The notes beneath the pieces are model-generated. The model was not told where the DNA came from, did no database searches, and saw nothing but the letters and a program-made list of their open reading frames with translations. 64,000 nucleotides of DNA, taken from positions 1 to 64,000 of the forward strand of contig NZ_AEYF01000004.1 in NCBI RefSeq assembly GCF_000292525.1, read 5' to 3'. Shown piece after piece: positions 1 through 11,238 of this stretch (position 1 is its first letter; the number at the start of each line of letters is the position of its first letter). Position numbers and translations under genes: made by a program. Source of the DNA: Rhizobium sp. CCGE 510. GTDB lineage: Bacteria > Pseudomonadota > Alphaproteobacteria > Rhizobiales > Rhizobiaceae.

Positions 1-11
1 AACAACACGGT

Positions 12-117
12 TGCTGAGGTGCGTAGCCCATAGGGCGAAGCCTCGAAGGACGGGGCTGGCCACCGCAGCCACCCGCCCTCGCCCTTCGAGGCCCCTTGCG
101 GGGCGCCTCAGGATGAG
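12..117. repeat. Palindromic intergenic repeat
   Basis: The left part (gctgaggtgcg ... gcctcgaagga) and the right part (cccttcgaggc ... gcgcctcagg) are imperfect inverted copies. The unit is GC-rich and encodes no plausible protein. It resembles the rhizobial extragenic palindromes that end in a CTCAGGATGAGG-type sequence. Confidence 0.6.
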
Positions 118-147
118 GGCTGATCGTTGAGCAGGCCGCCCTCTCCT

Positions 148-272
148 CCCTCATTCCTGTGCTCGTCACAGGAATCCAGCCACCGCGCGTCTGCGCGGTG
201 AATGGCAAGGAAGTCTCCCGCGCCCAAGGACTTGGGCGCACTGGATTCCTGTGACGAGCACAGGAATGAGGG
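148..272. repeat. Long inverted repeat with internal hairpins
   Basis: Positions 148-179 and 241-272 are perfect reverse complements over 32 bases. Between the arms lie two more hairpins, one with CACCGCGC/GCGCGGTG arms and one with GCGCCCAA/TTGGGCGC arms. The whole unit could fold as a branched cruciform. No transposase is associated with it. Confidence 0.75.
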
Positions 273-431
273 AAGTTGAGGTGGCGCTTGCACTAAAATT
301 TTCGCTTGTGCGCGTTGATAACAGGCCCTGAGCCTGGCGCACCCTATCCCGGCCCTTCGCTTTGGGCTCAGGGCGTTCGCCGCTGCAATCGATTCACTGG
401 ATCGATTGCTGGCGCCTTGCGCCACCGTTGC

Positions 432-1340
432 TCACCCACCCGCAATTCCCAGCAATTCGGCATCCAGCGCCTTCAGATAATCGCCGGCGATGTCGGCGCT
501 GAAGCCGAGGTCGTGTTGGCCGTAGCGGGAGGCGACGCGGATGTCGACGAAGGTGGTTTCGGCCTCCTCGCGCAGCCGGATGAGGATATCGAAGCGCAGG
601 CCGAGGATCAGCGTGCGGTTGGTTGCCTGCAGCGTCACGCCATTGGCGCCGCGGATCATCCTGGCGACATCGTCGTCATAGGGGCGCGGCGTCGGCACCG
701 GCACGATATCGGGCGCATCGGCGACGGCCGCGTCGTCGCCAGGCTCGGGCTTTGCCGGCTTGTCCTCCGGGTCGCGGTCGGGTTCGGTATCGCCGGTGCT
801 CTTGACGATGGTATAGCCGCTGTGCTTGGCGACCTTGCGCACCGCCTCCAGCACGCGGTCGAGCGCGCCCTCATAACGCCGGCCGGTCAGCTCGGGATAG
901 GCGGTCAGCTGCTTTTCACGATCCTCCGGCGTCACCGGATTGCGCTTCAGCCAGATCTGGTCGGATTTCGGCGGTGACAGCCAGTCCGGCACCGAGACCG
1001 GATCGGTGGAGACGTCGTAGATATCAGGCAGGGTCAGATAATGTTCGGTGGCAAAGGCGCCGAGCGCCAGGGGAAAGGCGGCGTAGATCAGCGCCGCGAG
1101 TGCCGCCAGCCCGCCTTCGGCGCCGGTCAGCCAGAGGCTGCGCAGCCCGATGGCGGCGAGCATCGCGGCCAGCAGCGCGCAGCCGGCGGCGCCGATCAAC
1201 AGCAGCACCAGATAGGGGGTGGCGAGGCCGCCGAAGCGATGGGCGATCATCACCGCCAGCGCCAGCACCAGCGAAAACGCCCCAAGCAGCCGCGAAAAGC
1301 GGGCGGCGCTGGAAACGGGACGGTCGAAACGGATGGCCAT
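432..1340 (-). CDS. DUF1499 family membrane protein
   Basis: This is a 302-residue protein of the DUF1499 type. The N-terminal third carries three or four hydrophobic segments (roughly residues 15-110), followed by a soluble domain. The soluble part holds the family-like stretch around TLPDIYDVSTDP and an acidic, proline-rich linker near residues 185-215. The C-terminal part (VDIRVASRYGQHDLGFSAD) matches the end of DUF1499 domains. The ATG at 1340 was preferred to a TTG directly before it. The gene stands alone, flanked by repeats on both sides. The biochemical function of the family is unknown; the assignment is from recognised sequence pattern only. Confidence 0.75.
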   Translation of the reverse strand: MAIRFDRPVSSAARFSRLLGAFSLVLALAVMIAHRFGGLATPYLVLLLIGAAGCALLAAMLAAIGLRSLWLTGAEGGLAALAALIYAAFPLALGAFATEHYLTLPDIYDVSTDPVSVPDWLSPPKSDQIWLKRNPVTPEDREKQLTAYPELTGRRYEGALDRVLEAVRKVAKHSGYTIVKSTGDTEPDRDPEDKPAKPEPGDDAAVADAPDIVPVPTPRPYDDDVARMIRGANGVTLQATNRTLILGLRFDILIRLREEAETTFVDIRVASRYGQHDLGFSADIAGDYLKALDAELLGIAGG

Positions 1341-1403
1341 CAAACTTACCGGTTGCTCGTCAGCGCCGCGCCTTCAACCACGCAAATCGCCATATCCCTG
1401 TTT

Positions 1404-1454
1404 AGAGCATGATGCCGAAAAGTGTGAAGCGGTTTTCGGTCGACATCATGCTCT
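1404..1454. repeat. Short palindromic repeat, AGAGCATGATG family
   Basis: The arms AGAGCATGATG (1404-1414) and CATCATGCTCT (1444-1454) are perfect reverse complements. Inside them CCGAAAA and TTTTCGG pair again around a GTGTGAAGCGG core. The unit at 39770-39812 shares this asymmetric core, so both probably belong to one dispersed family. Confidence 0.7.
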
Positions 1455-1465
1455 ATTTCTTTGAT

Positions 1466-1519
1466 CCAGATCCGGATTCAGATTTTAGGCCAGCCCGACC
1501 TAAAATCATCCGGATCTGG
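1466..1519. repeat. Nested inverted repeat
   Basis: The outer arms CCAGATCCGGAT (1466-1477) and ATCCGGATCTGG (1508-1519) enclose inner arms ATTTTAGG (1482-1489) and CCTAAAAT (1499-1506). It lies directly behind the previous palindrome, in the gap between two divergently oriented genes. Confidence 0.65.
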
Positions 1520-1684
1520 TCAAGATTCGGCTGAATTGAAACTGTTGTGTTGGAATATCAGCTGGAATTCGCGAGCAGAGACCATGGCAAAAACGGGGCG
1601 ATTCCATAAGCCCTTGCTGATATGGCAAAAAAGGGCCATTCTGCCGCGGTTTCATCTCCGAATTCAAAGGCAAGGAGAGACGGG

Positions 1685-2074
1685 ATGATTTCAACCGAGA
1701 TGGCCGCAAGGCCGCAGGCGTCTACGCTTGGCGGGATCGACCACACCGAGCCGATGCTGCCGATGGAGCTGCTCGAGCTCGAGCTTTCGCTCGAAGGTTA
1801 TGCCGGCGGCGATGCCGGCTTCTGCGAGGCGGTGCGCCAGGCAGCGCAACGGTCGGGCGGCGAATTGCTGTTCGACCTGCCGGCCGCCGGCCTCGTCGAG
1901 GATTGCCGGCGCATCGCCGTGCTGCGCATTCCCGATGACGGCAGCGAGATGCGCGTCGTGCTGGCGCTGCTCGATTATGCCGGCACCGAAATCCGCATGC
2001 AGGCGCCGGATGAGGAAACCGCGCATCTGGTGCGCTTTGCCGAAGCTTTTATCGAGCTGCTGGAGCGGATCTAG
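1685..2074 (+). CDS. Conserved hypothetical protein, 129 aa
   Basis: The start ATG at 1685 follows a purine-rich ribosome binding site (AAGGAGAGA) at a normal distance; upstream in-frame ATGs lack one. The product is acidic and soluble (LLELELSLEGYAGG near the N terminus, ending in FAEAFIELLERI). No signal peptide, membrane segment or catalytic motif was recognised. It faces the converging zinc-ribbon gene, with 28 bases between their ends. The function is unknown. Confidence 0.7.
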   Translation: MISTEMAARPQASTLGGIDHTEPMLPMELLELELSLEGYAGGDAGFCEAVRQAAQRSGGELLFDLPAAGLVEDCRRIAVLRIPDDGSEMRVVLALLDYAGTEIRMQAPDEETAHLVRFAEAFIELLERI

Positions 2075-2102
2075 AGCTTCAGAGGATGATCCCGGGTATG
2101 GG

Positions 2103-2348
2103 CTAGCGCCGCTCGGCCGCTGCTTCCGCAACACTGCGGAACGGGAACTTGCGGCCGCATTCGCACTTGATGACGAAATTCTCCTGGTGGTTGGACGGCC
2201 GTTGCACGCCGAAGCCGCGCGGCAGCCGATCGACCATGAAATCCGGGTGCTTGCGCTTCGGATCGTCGATCTCCGAAGCTTCGGCAAAGCCCTCATTGCC
2301 GCATTGCGGGCAGTTCAGTTTTTTCGAGAATCGATCGCGGATGGCCAT
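2103..2348 (-). CDS. Small zinc-ribbon-like protein, 81 aa
   Basis: The product has two cysteine pairs, CPQC near residue 13 and CEC near residue 62, spaced as in a small zinc ribbon. The region between them is basic (DDPKRKHPDFMVDRLPRG). A longer reading frame starts at 2411, but MAIRDRFSKKLNCPQC from 2348 is the natural N terminus because the upstream residues look random. Family and partner are unknown. Zinc binding is inferred from the cysteines. Confidence 0.65.
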   Translation of the reverse strand: MAIRDRFSKKLNCPQCGNEGFAEASEIDDPKRKHPDFMVDRLPRGFGVQRPSNHQENFVIKCECGRKFPFRSVAEAAAERR

Positions 2349-2452
2349 GCTCGTTCCAGTGTTTGTCAGCTCCTCATACAGAGGAATCTGCGGCGACGAA
2401 AGTGGAACCATATGCCGGGGATGCCGTTCCTTTTTTTGAAAAGGAGGCGATC

Positions 2453-2650
2453 ATGCCCAACAGAGACCCGATGCCGATCCCGAATGCCGACACCCCGCGC
2501 GGCCCGACGCCAACCCCCGGCATTCCCGACCCCACCCAGCAAAAGCCGCCGCTGACGCCGGTACAGGACCCGTCCGACACGAAGAACCCGCAGGACCCGC
2601 CGCTCAATCCGGCGCTGCTGCCGATCGGGGATCCAGCTGGGGCGGCGTGA
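2453..2650 (+). CDS. Proline-rich small protein, 65 aa
   Basis: A strong ribosome binding site (AAGGAGG, 2441-2447) precedes the ATG at 2453. About a third of the residues are proline, with repeated DP, TP and PP pairs and an Ala/Gly tail. It has no hydrophobic segment and is predicted to be disordered and soluble. The good ribosome site is the main reason to believe it is translated. No function can be given. Confidence 0.6.
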   Translation: MPNRDPMPIPNADTPRGPTPTPGIPDPTQQKPPLTPVQDPSDTKNPQDPPLNPALLPIGDPAGAA

Positions 2651-2673
2651 GGATGTCGGTTGTGCCGTATGGC

Positions 2674-2816
2674 TGCCCCTCACCCTAGCCCTCTCCCCGT
2701 AAAGAACGGGGAGAGGGGACGTGGCCTGCGCGAGGTATGCGAGAGACGGAGAGGTCGCGACGTGTCTCCTTCGCCCCGCGCGCGGGGAGAAGGTGCCGGC
2801 AGGCGGATGAGGGGCT
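2674..2816 (+). repeat. RIME-like palindromic element, copy 1
   Basis: It starts with TGCCCCTCACCCTAGCC and a CTCTCCCCG/CGGGGAGAG hairpin, and ends with a CCCCGCGCGCGGGG palindrome and GGATGAGGGGC. Near-identical units lie at 24945-25086 and, inverted, at 44127-44269. The structure matches the rhizobial intergenic mosaic elements (RIME). Confidence 0.8.
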
Positions 2817-2889
2817 GGCCTCGCCAATCTCCTCGCTTGACGCCTGCACCCGATTGCCGCTTCCTCAGGGAAAAGCAAGGAATACACCG

Positions 2890-3165
2890 ATGCGCATCCG
2901 CCTTCTCCTCACCATTGCCACCCTCGCCGCCGGGCTGTCCGCTTGTCAGACGATGACGCCGGAGGAGCGGCGGGCGGCGGATGAAGGGCGGTGTCAGAGC
3001 TATGGCTTCCGGCGCGGCACGGATGGCTTTGCCACCTGCCTGCAGCGCATCGATCTCGACCGGCGGGCCCAATCGCGGGCGCAAAGTGCCGAGATGATGC
3101 AGAGCATGGCCTGGGATCTCAACGGGCCGTATATCTACCGCGATCGCTGGCGGCACCATCATTGA
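2890..3165 (+). CDS. Small lipoprotein, 91 aa
   Basis: The N terminus MRIRLLLTIATLAAGLSAC is a lipoprotein signal peptide with the lipobox LSAC, so the mature chain should begin at Cys19 and be anchored in an envelope membrane. The rest is charged and contains two more cysteines (GRCQSYGFRRG and FATCLQRIDL), a pattern seen in many small rhizobial lipoproteins. The C terminus is histidine-rich (RWRHHH). It converges with ppdK, with 11 bases between their ends. No precise role is known. Confidence 0.75.
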   Translation: MRIRLLLTIATLAAGLSACQTMTPEERRAADEGRCQSYGFRRGTDGFATCLQRIDLDRRAQSRAQSAEMMQSMAWDLNGPYIYRDRWRHHH

Positions 3166-3176
3166 GGCCGAGCTGA

Positions 3177-5840
<2,664 letters not shown>

Positions 5841-5990
5841 CTTCCCCCCAACACCAAACCGGGATTAGCTTAATCCGTTGGTGTTGAAATGAAAATCGAC
5901 AAATGCGGCGAAATGTTGCGTTGCACAATAAATCTGGAGTGCGCGCCACAGTCGAAACGATTAAAACCGTGAACGCCGGAAAAAAGGCAC

Positions 5991-6030
5991 AAAAAAAGCT
6001 TTGCGGGACTGCAACAATGTCCCGCAAAGC
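5991..6030 (-). terminator. Intrinsic terminator upstream of ppdK
   Basis: On the minus strand the perfect 12-base stem GCTTTGCGGGAC/GTCCCGCAAAGC (5998-6009 with 6019-6030, 9-base loop) is followed at once by seven T residues (5997-5991). This is a textbook rho-independent terminator for minus-strand transcription coming from the smc side. Confidence 0.8.
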
Positions 6031-6112
6031 CTTGTTTCCGTCCGGCCAGGAAAACCGGACGGGGGGTCCCACAACCCAGGAACGGTTCAGCTTTTTTGAA
6101 AAAGGAACCGCT
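5991..6112 (-). ncRNA. Candidate structured RNA between smc and ppdK
   Basis: Read on the minus strand, three hairpins follow each other. The first is at 6110-6083 (CGGTTC/GAACCG arms with an inner A/T-rich stem). The second is at 6062-6038 (perfect CCGTCCGG/CCGGACGG arms, 9-base loop). The third is the terminator hairpin with its T run. The 604-base gap between smc and ppdK holds no convincing open reading frame. A small RNA, a long smc 3' untranslated region, or an attenuated ppdK leader would all fit. No known RNA family was recognised, and the 5' end is not defined. Confidence 0.4.
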
Positions 6113-6444
6113 CTGACCGTCATCTTACGCAACTCCGGGAAAAACGGATCTCTCCTCCCCTGAAATTGCTCTAACGGCTTCCGGTTCTTGCCCTTGCCCG
6201 GAAAACCGCACGCAAATTCGACAATACGCAACGCTTGATTGCCCGCTTTTCAGCTCAGTAATTAGGTTGCGTTGAAACAACTTCTAATGCAAGTCAGCGA
6301 AAAGAGCATCACCCAAATGGGGTACAGGCGGCAAGAGAGCCGACCTTTTTTGGTGTTTATTCCCAGTTTTCTGATTTCACGCAATTTCTGGGCGCAAAAC
6401 CGCGTCGCAGCTTTGCTGAAATTGCGCTGGTCTGCTGGAGCCGG

Positions 6445-9400
6445 TCAGGCGATCTCGCGCAGGCGTTCGGCTGTCTGCAGGTCGACGGAGACGAGGGTGG
6501 AGACGCCCTGCTCGGCCATGGTGACGCCGAAGAGGCGGTTCATGCGGGCCATGGTGATCGGATTGTGGGTGATGATGACGAAGCGGGTTTCGGTGGAAGC
6601 CGCCATTTCGTCCATCAGGTTGCAATAGCGCTCGACATTATGGTCGTCGAGCGGCGCGTCGACTTCGTCGAGCACGCAGATCGGCGCCGGATTGGTGAGG
6701 AAGACGGCAAAAATCAGCGCCATCGCCGTCAGCGCCTGCTCGCCGCCGGACAGCAGCGTCATCGTCTGCGGCTTCTTGCCCGGCGGCCGCGCCAGGATTT
6801 CGAGGCCGGCCTCCAGCGGATCGTCGGATTCGATCAGCTGCAGCTCGGCGGTGCCGCCGCCAAACAGATGGGTGAACAGCCGCTGGAACTGGGCGTTGAC
6901 GATGTCGAAGGCGGCGATCAGCCGTTCGCGGCCCTCGCGGTTGAGGCTCTGGATGGCGCCGCGCAGCTTGCGGATCGCATCGATGACGTCGTCGCGTTCC
7001 CGGATCAGCGCTTCGAGCTTGTCGCTCAGCTCCTTCTGTTCCTCGTCGGCGCGCAGGTTGACGGCGCCGAGCCGTTCGCGCTCGATCCTGAGACGCTCCA
7101 GCTCGCGCTCAACCTCGCGCGGATCGGGTAGAGCCTGCATGGCCGGGCGCCCGGTCAGCTGCAGCGCTTCGTGCGGGGCAACGTTCAGCACTTCACGGAT
7201 GCGGCTTTCGTTTTCCCCGCGCTTCTCTCGGGCCGAGACCAGGCGCTCCTCGGCGCGGCCGCGGCGTTCACGGCATTCGGCAAGTTCCGACAGTGCGGTC
7301 GTCGCCTTGTGGTCGGCCTCGCGCTGGATGCGTTCGGCCTCGGCCAGCAGATCGCCGGCATTGCGGCGCGCTTCTTCGGCCTTCTGCAATTCGCTCATCA
7401 AAGCCCGGCGTTTGTCGTCGAATTCATCCGGCGCCAATTCGAGCTCGGCTGCCTCTTCGCGCGCCTCTTCCTCGCGCTCGCGCAGCGTGGCGACATGATC
7501 TTCACCGCTTGCCGCCCGCTGGCGCCAGGTCTCACGCTCCTGGCCGATTGCCAGGATGCGGCGCTGGCGGGCCTCGTTTTCCCGCGCCAGACTTTCATGG
7601 CGGGCGCGGCTTTCGGCCAGTGCGCCACGATCGGTCGCCACCTCCGCCTGCTGGAAGCGCAGCCGCTCGTCGATCGCAGTCAGATCAGGCGCGTCCTCCA
7701 GCTCGATGCGGGCATTCTCTTCCTGGATGGCGATCTCCTCCAGCTGCGAACCCAGCTGGCTGACGGCTTCGCTGACAACATCGCGGCGGCGGATCAGATC
7801 GCCGGAGGCGCGTTCGGCGGCGACCAATGCGTCGCGCGCCTCGGCGAGGTGGCGGGCCGACAGCCGGCTCATGTCGCGGGCATCAGTAAGCCGGCGCTCC
7901 TCGCCGCGGATCGCATCAGCGGCGGCGGCCTGCCGCTCCTCAGCTTCGGCAAGCACGTCGCGGGCAAGGGCCGCCTCGCCTTCGAGCTCAGTCAGACGGT
8001 TCTTCTGGGCAAGACGCAGGGCTGCAGCGCTCGGGGCGTCGGCGCCCGTCACGTGGCCGTCCCAGCGATAGACGGCGCCGTCTTTCGTCACCAGCCGCTG
8101 GCCGGGCTGCAGCGCTGCCATCAGCCGCTCGGCATCCCCCGCCCCGACCAGGCCGATCTGGCGCAGGCGGCGGGTGAGTGCGGCGGGCGCGCTGATATGG
8201 GCAAGCAGCGGCGTGACGCCTGTGGGAAGTGCGGGATCGCCGGCGCCATCGCCATTGTCAGACCAATGGGCCGGGGCCTCGGCAGCAAGCGGCGATTCCA
8301 GATCGTCGCCGAGGGCAGCACCCAGTGCTGTTTCGAAGCCGCGATCGACCTTCAGCTCATCGGCAACCGGCGGGAATTTGCCGGCGGCGGCACCCGCGGC
8401 GAGCATGCGGGAAATGGTGCGGGCCTCGGTTTCCAGCGCATTCAGGCTCGAGCGGGCCTGATCGACCGGCGCGCGCGCCAGCGCCTCGGTCTGGCGGGCG
8501 GCGGCAAGCGCCTGCTCGACGAGCTGAACGGCGGCTTCGGCGTCGGCGAGCGCGATTTCGCCGGCCTCGACGATGGCGCGTTTTTCATCCGGGTCGGGCA
8601 GGCCGGCGATCTTTTCGCCGATCACTGAGAATTCGCCGTTGGCCTCATCCATCTGGCGCTCGAGGCGCATGCGGCGATCGGTGAGATCGCGGATGGCGCG
8701 CTCCAGCTGGTTGCGGCCGGCGGCAGCCTCGGCGCGCTCGGCGGTCAGCTGGGTGAAAATGCGCTCGCTGTCTCCAAGTTTTGCCGCCGCTTCCTCGAAG
8801 GCCTCGCGGGTCTCCTCGGCGTAACGACCGGAATCGGCCAGCACCTCGGAAATCTCGGCCTCTTCGGCATCGAGCCTTGCCAGGATGACGGCATTGTCGG
8901 CGACCAGCCGCTCCTCGCGGCGGATATCCTCGCCAAGCTGGGCGAGACGGCGGGTCAGCTCATCGCGGCGGCGCAGGATGCGGCCGACATCCTCCTCCAG
9001 CTGGCTGCGGGCGATCTGCAACCGCTGCAGGGCGGCGGCGGCGCGGGCCTCGCCCTCGCGCAGTTCCGGCAGCTTCAGGCTGGCGATACCCTGGTTCTTC
9101 GCCGCCTCCATCTGGGCCTGCGCCTTTTCGGCAACGACTGATGTCGCCTGGTTCAGCGCGCTGTCGGCCTCGGCCTCGGCTTCCTTGGCCTGCACCCAGC
9201 GGATATGCAGCAGCATCGCCTCGCGGGCGCGGATATCGGCCGACAGCGTCTTGAAGCGGTTTGCCTGGCGGGCCTGCCGCTTCAGGCTCTCGATCTGGCT
9301 TTCGAGCTGCGAGGTGACATCGTCGAGACGCTCGAGATTGCCCTCGGCGGCGCGCAGCCGCAGCTCGGCCTCGTGGCGGCGGGAATGCAGACCTGAAATG

Positions 9401-9906
9401 CCGGCCGCCTCTTCCAAGAGCTGGCGGCGGGCCTGCGGCTTTGCCTGGATCAGCTCGCCGATTCGCCCCTGCCCGACCATCGACGGCGAACGGGCGCCGG
9501 TGGAGGCATCGGCAAACAGAAGCTGCACGTCCTTGGCGCGGCTTTCCTTGCCGTTGATGCGATAGAGCGAACCCTGTTCACGCTCGATGCGGCGGGTGAC
9601 CTGGATCTCGTCGCTGTCGTTGAAAGCGGCAGGCGCGGTGCGCGTGGCATTGTCGAGATAGAGCGCCACTTCGGCAGTGTTGCGGGCCGGGCGGTTTCCC
9701 GAGCCGGAGAAGATCACGTCGTCCATGCCGGAGGCGCGCATGTTCTTGTAGGAATTCTCGCCCATCACCCAGCGCAGCGCCTCGACAAGGTTCGACTTGC
9801 CGCAGCCGTTCGGGCCGACAACGCCGGTCAGCCCGCGCTCGATGATGAATTCCGTCGGCTCGACGAAGGATTTGAAGCCGACCAGGCGCAGCTTGTTGAA
9901 CTTCAT
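6445..9906 (-). CDS. smc: Chromosome segregation protein SMC
   Basis: This 1153-residue ATPase is the core of the condensin-like complex that compacts and segregates the chromosome. The N-terminal head has Walker A GPNGCGKSN (about residues 32-40). Two long coiled-coil arms rich in E, A, R and L flank a hinge near residues 480-620 (GRYAEE-type arms; hinge around FETALGAALGDDL). The C-terminal head has the ABC signature LLSGGEQALTAMAL and Walker B ICVLDEVDAPLDD. The length is normal for alphaproteobacterial SMC. The gene follows the DsbA-like gene on the same strand after a 309-base gap filled by a repeat. Confidence 0.97.
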   Translation of the reverse strand: MKFNKLRLVGFKSFVEPTEFIIERGLTGVVGPNGCGKSNLVEALRWVMGENSYKNMRASGMDDVIFSGSGNRPARNTAEVALYLDNATRTAPAAFNDSDEIQVTRRIEREQGSLYRINGKESRAKDVQLLFADASTGARSPSMVGQGRIGELIQAKPQARRQLLEEAAGISGLHSRRHEAELRLRAAEGNLERLDDVTSQLESQIESLKRQARQANRFKTLSADIRAREAMLLHIRWVQAKEAEAEADSALNQATSVVAEKAQAQMEAAKNQGIASLKLPELREGEARAAAALQRLQIARSQLEEDVGRILRRRDELTRRLAQLGEDIRREERLVADNAVILARLDAEEAEISEVLADSGRYAEETREAFEEAAAKLGDSERIFTQLTAERAEAAAGRNQLERAIRDLTDRRMRLERQMDEANGEFSVIGEKIAGLPDPDEKRAIVEAGEIALADAEAAVQLVEQALAAARQTEALARAPVDQARSSLNALETEARTISRMLAAGAAAGKFPPVADELKVDRGFETALGAALGDDLESPLAAEAPAHWSDNGDGAGDPALPTGVTPLLAHISAPAALTRRLRQIGLVGAGDAERLMAALQPGQRLVTKDGAVYRWDGHVTGADAPSAAALRLAQKNRLTELEGEAALARDVLAEAEERQAAAADAIRGEERRLTDARDMSRLSARHLAEARDALVAAERASGDLIRRRDVVSEAVSQLGSQLEEIAIQEENARIELEDAPDLTAIDERLRFQQAEVATDRGALAESRARHESLARENEARQRRILAIGQERETWRQRAASGEDHVATLREREEEAREEAAELELAPDEFDDKRRALMSELQKAEEARRNAGDLLAEAERIQREADHKATTALSELAECRERRGRAEERLVSAREKRGENESRIREVLNVAPHEALQLTGRPAMQALPDPREVERELERLRIERERLGAVNLRADEEQKELSDKLEALIRERDDVIDAIRKLRGAIQSLNREGRERLIAAFDIVNAQFQRLFTHLFGGGTAELQLIESDDPLEAGLEILARPPGKKPQTMTLLSGGEQALTAMALIFAVFLTNPAPICVLDEVDAPLDDHNVERYCNLMDEMAASTETRFVIITHNPITMARMNRLFGVTMAEQGVSTLVSVDLQTAERLREIA

Positions 9907-9937
9907 GCAGAAGCTCCGCAGCGCCGGGTGGGCTTGG

Positions 9938-10143
9938 AACCCCCCTCTGCCCTGCCGGGCATCTCTCCCACAAGGGGGGAGATCGGCAAGTGGCTAGGCC
10001 TTCCCCAAACAACGAAGCGCCTGCGCGGAGCAGTCATGAAAGCCGAGACAGAGCGCCCAGCCGATCTCCCCACCTGTGGGGGTCCGAAGGACGGGTCGAG
10101 ACCCGTGGCTCGACCCTGGGTCCGGCAGGACAGAGGGGGGTGC
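9938..10143. repeat. Large palindromic intergenic element
   Basis: The left end CCCCCTCTGCCCTGCCGG with CTCCCACAAGGGGGGAGATCGGC is mirrored by GCCGATCTCCCCACCTGTGGGGG and TCCGGCAGGACAGAGGGGGG on the right. The centre contains a GGGTCGAGACCCGTGGCTCGACCC hairpin. It fills the smc / DsbA gap. This is a second repeat family, distinct from the RIME-like units. Confidence 0.7.
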
Positions 10144-10215
10144 CCCTTGCCGCTACCCCACAAAAAAACGGGCGCACGGCTTTCACCGTCGCCCGTCGTC
10201 GTCAAACGGTTCGGT

Positions 10216-10992
10216 TCAGAGCAGACTGTCGATGAGCCCCGACAAGGTTTCAACCGGCATGTCTCCAGAGTAGCGCTTGCCATTGATGAGGAAAGTCGGC
10301 GTGGCGTTGACGCCGAAATCTTTGGAACCTCTTTCCCGCACGGCGTTCACTTCATCCAGAAGCTTCTGGTTCGTCAAGCATTTCGTGAAGCTATCCTCAG
10401 TAAATCCGGCGAGCTTCGACATCTGCAGCAGTGCGGAGCGGCCGTCATCGGCGGCGGCCCAGACCTGCTGCTGCTTGAACAGCATGGAGACCATCGGGAA
10501 ATACTGCTCCGGCGTGCTCAACTGCTCCGGATTGGCGGGGCTGCAGCGGGCGAGCATGAAGGCGGCGGCGGCACGCGGGTCGAAGGGGAATTCGCGGATG
10601 ATGAACTGCACCTTGCCGGCGTCGACATATTTCTGCTTGATCGCATCGAAGGTGGTGTTGTGGAAATGGGCGCAATGCGGGCAGGTCATCGACATGTATT
10701 CGACGATCTTGACCGGGGCGTCAGCCTTGCCCAGCGCCATCTCAGGCAACGGGCCGGGCTTCAGCACCGCGGCCATGTCGACATCGCCATCGGATTGCGG
10801 GGTTTCGGCCGCCGACGTGGCCGCCGTCTGGATGGTGTCGACATCGGTGCCGTCGGCCATGGTCTTGCCGGAAGACGAAGCATCGGCAGCGTCTTTGCTG
10901 TCGTTGCAGGCGACAAGCGCTGCGGCAGCTGCGGCGATGGCGATCCCACCCAGGAGGCGGCGTTTCGTCAGTTGCATTTCAGACATCTGCAT
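10216..10992 (-). CDS. DsbA-family thiol:disulfide oxidoreductase, lipoprotein-like
   Basis: This is a 258-residue exported protein. Its basic N terminus (TKRRLLGG) is followed by a hydrophobic stretch ending in LVAC, a likely lipobox, so it may be membrane-anchored in the periplasm. An Asp/Ser/Thr-rich linker leads to a thioredoxin-like DsbA domain. The redox motif CPHC is in YMSMTCPHCAHFHNTTF, and the cis-proline loop is in GVNATPTFLINGKRY. The start at 10992 was chosen for its GGGGAA ribosome site; a frame open to 11064 has no better one. The gene sits upstream of smc, as in relatives. The substrate is unknown. Confidence 0.9.
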   Translation of the reverse strand: MQMSEMQLTKRRLLGGIAIAAAAAALVACNDSKDAADASSSGKTMADGTDVDTIQTAATSAAETPQSDGDVDMAAVLKPGPLPEMALGKADAPVKIVEYMSMTCPHCAHFHNTTFDAIKQKYVDAGKVQFIIREFPFDPRAAAAFMLARCSPANPEQLSTPEQYFPMVSMLFKQQQVWAAADDGRSALLQMSKLAGFTEDSFTKCLTNQKLLDEVNAVRERGSKDFGVNATPTFLINGKRYSGDMPVETLSGLIDSLL

Positions 10993-11141
10993 GGGTTCCC
11001 CATAAGCAATGAGAGTGACGGCATGACTGTGCGATATAACGGCTGGCGGCCGCTCACAAGCCACGCTTCACCAACTTCCTTCAAAGAATTGTGACCGTGA
11101 TGGGACCGCCAGACAAAATTGCGATCGGTCGGCTTGCGGAT

Positions 11142-11238
11142 TCATCGATAGACATCGCGGCGGTTGCCAATCCGCACATGCCCAATCTTCCAAAGCTCAT
11201 TGCTCGGCGGCTCGGTGAAACTCAATTCTCCACGCCAT
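11142..11238 (-). pseudogene. relE toxin remnant
   Basis: The ATG at 11238 overlaps the end of the antitoxin gene, as in working relBE operons. It reads MAWRIEFHRAAEQ and then meets a stop. In another frame the DNA continues ELWKIG and HVRIGNRRDVYR, which are the middle and last strands of a RelE toxin. The central part of the toxin is missing, so only about 97 bases remain where an intact gene would need some 260-280. No functional toxin can be made. Confidence 0.75.

Noticed and set aside
5991..6180. 6S RNA, tmRNA or signal recognition particle RNA in the smc-ppdK gap
   Set aside because: The hairpins do not form the long central-bubble rod of 6S RNA, and no tmRNA tag or SRP tetraloop helix is visible.
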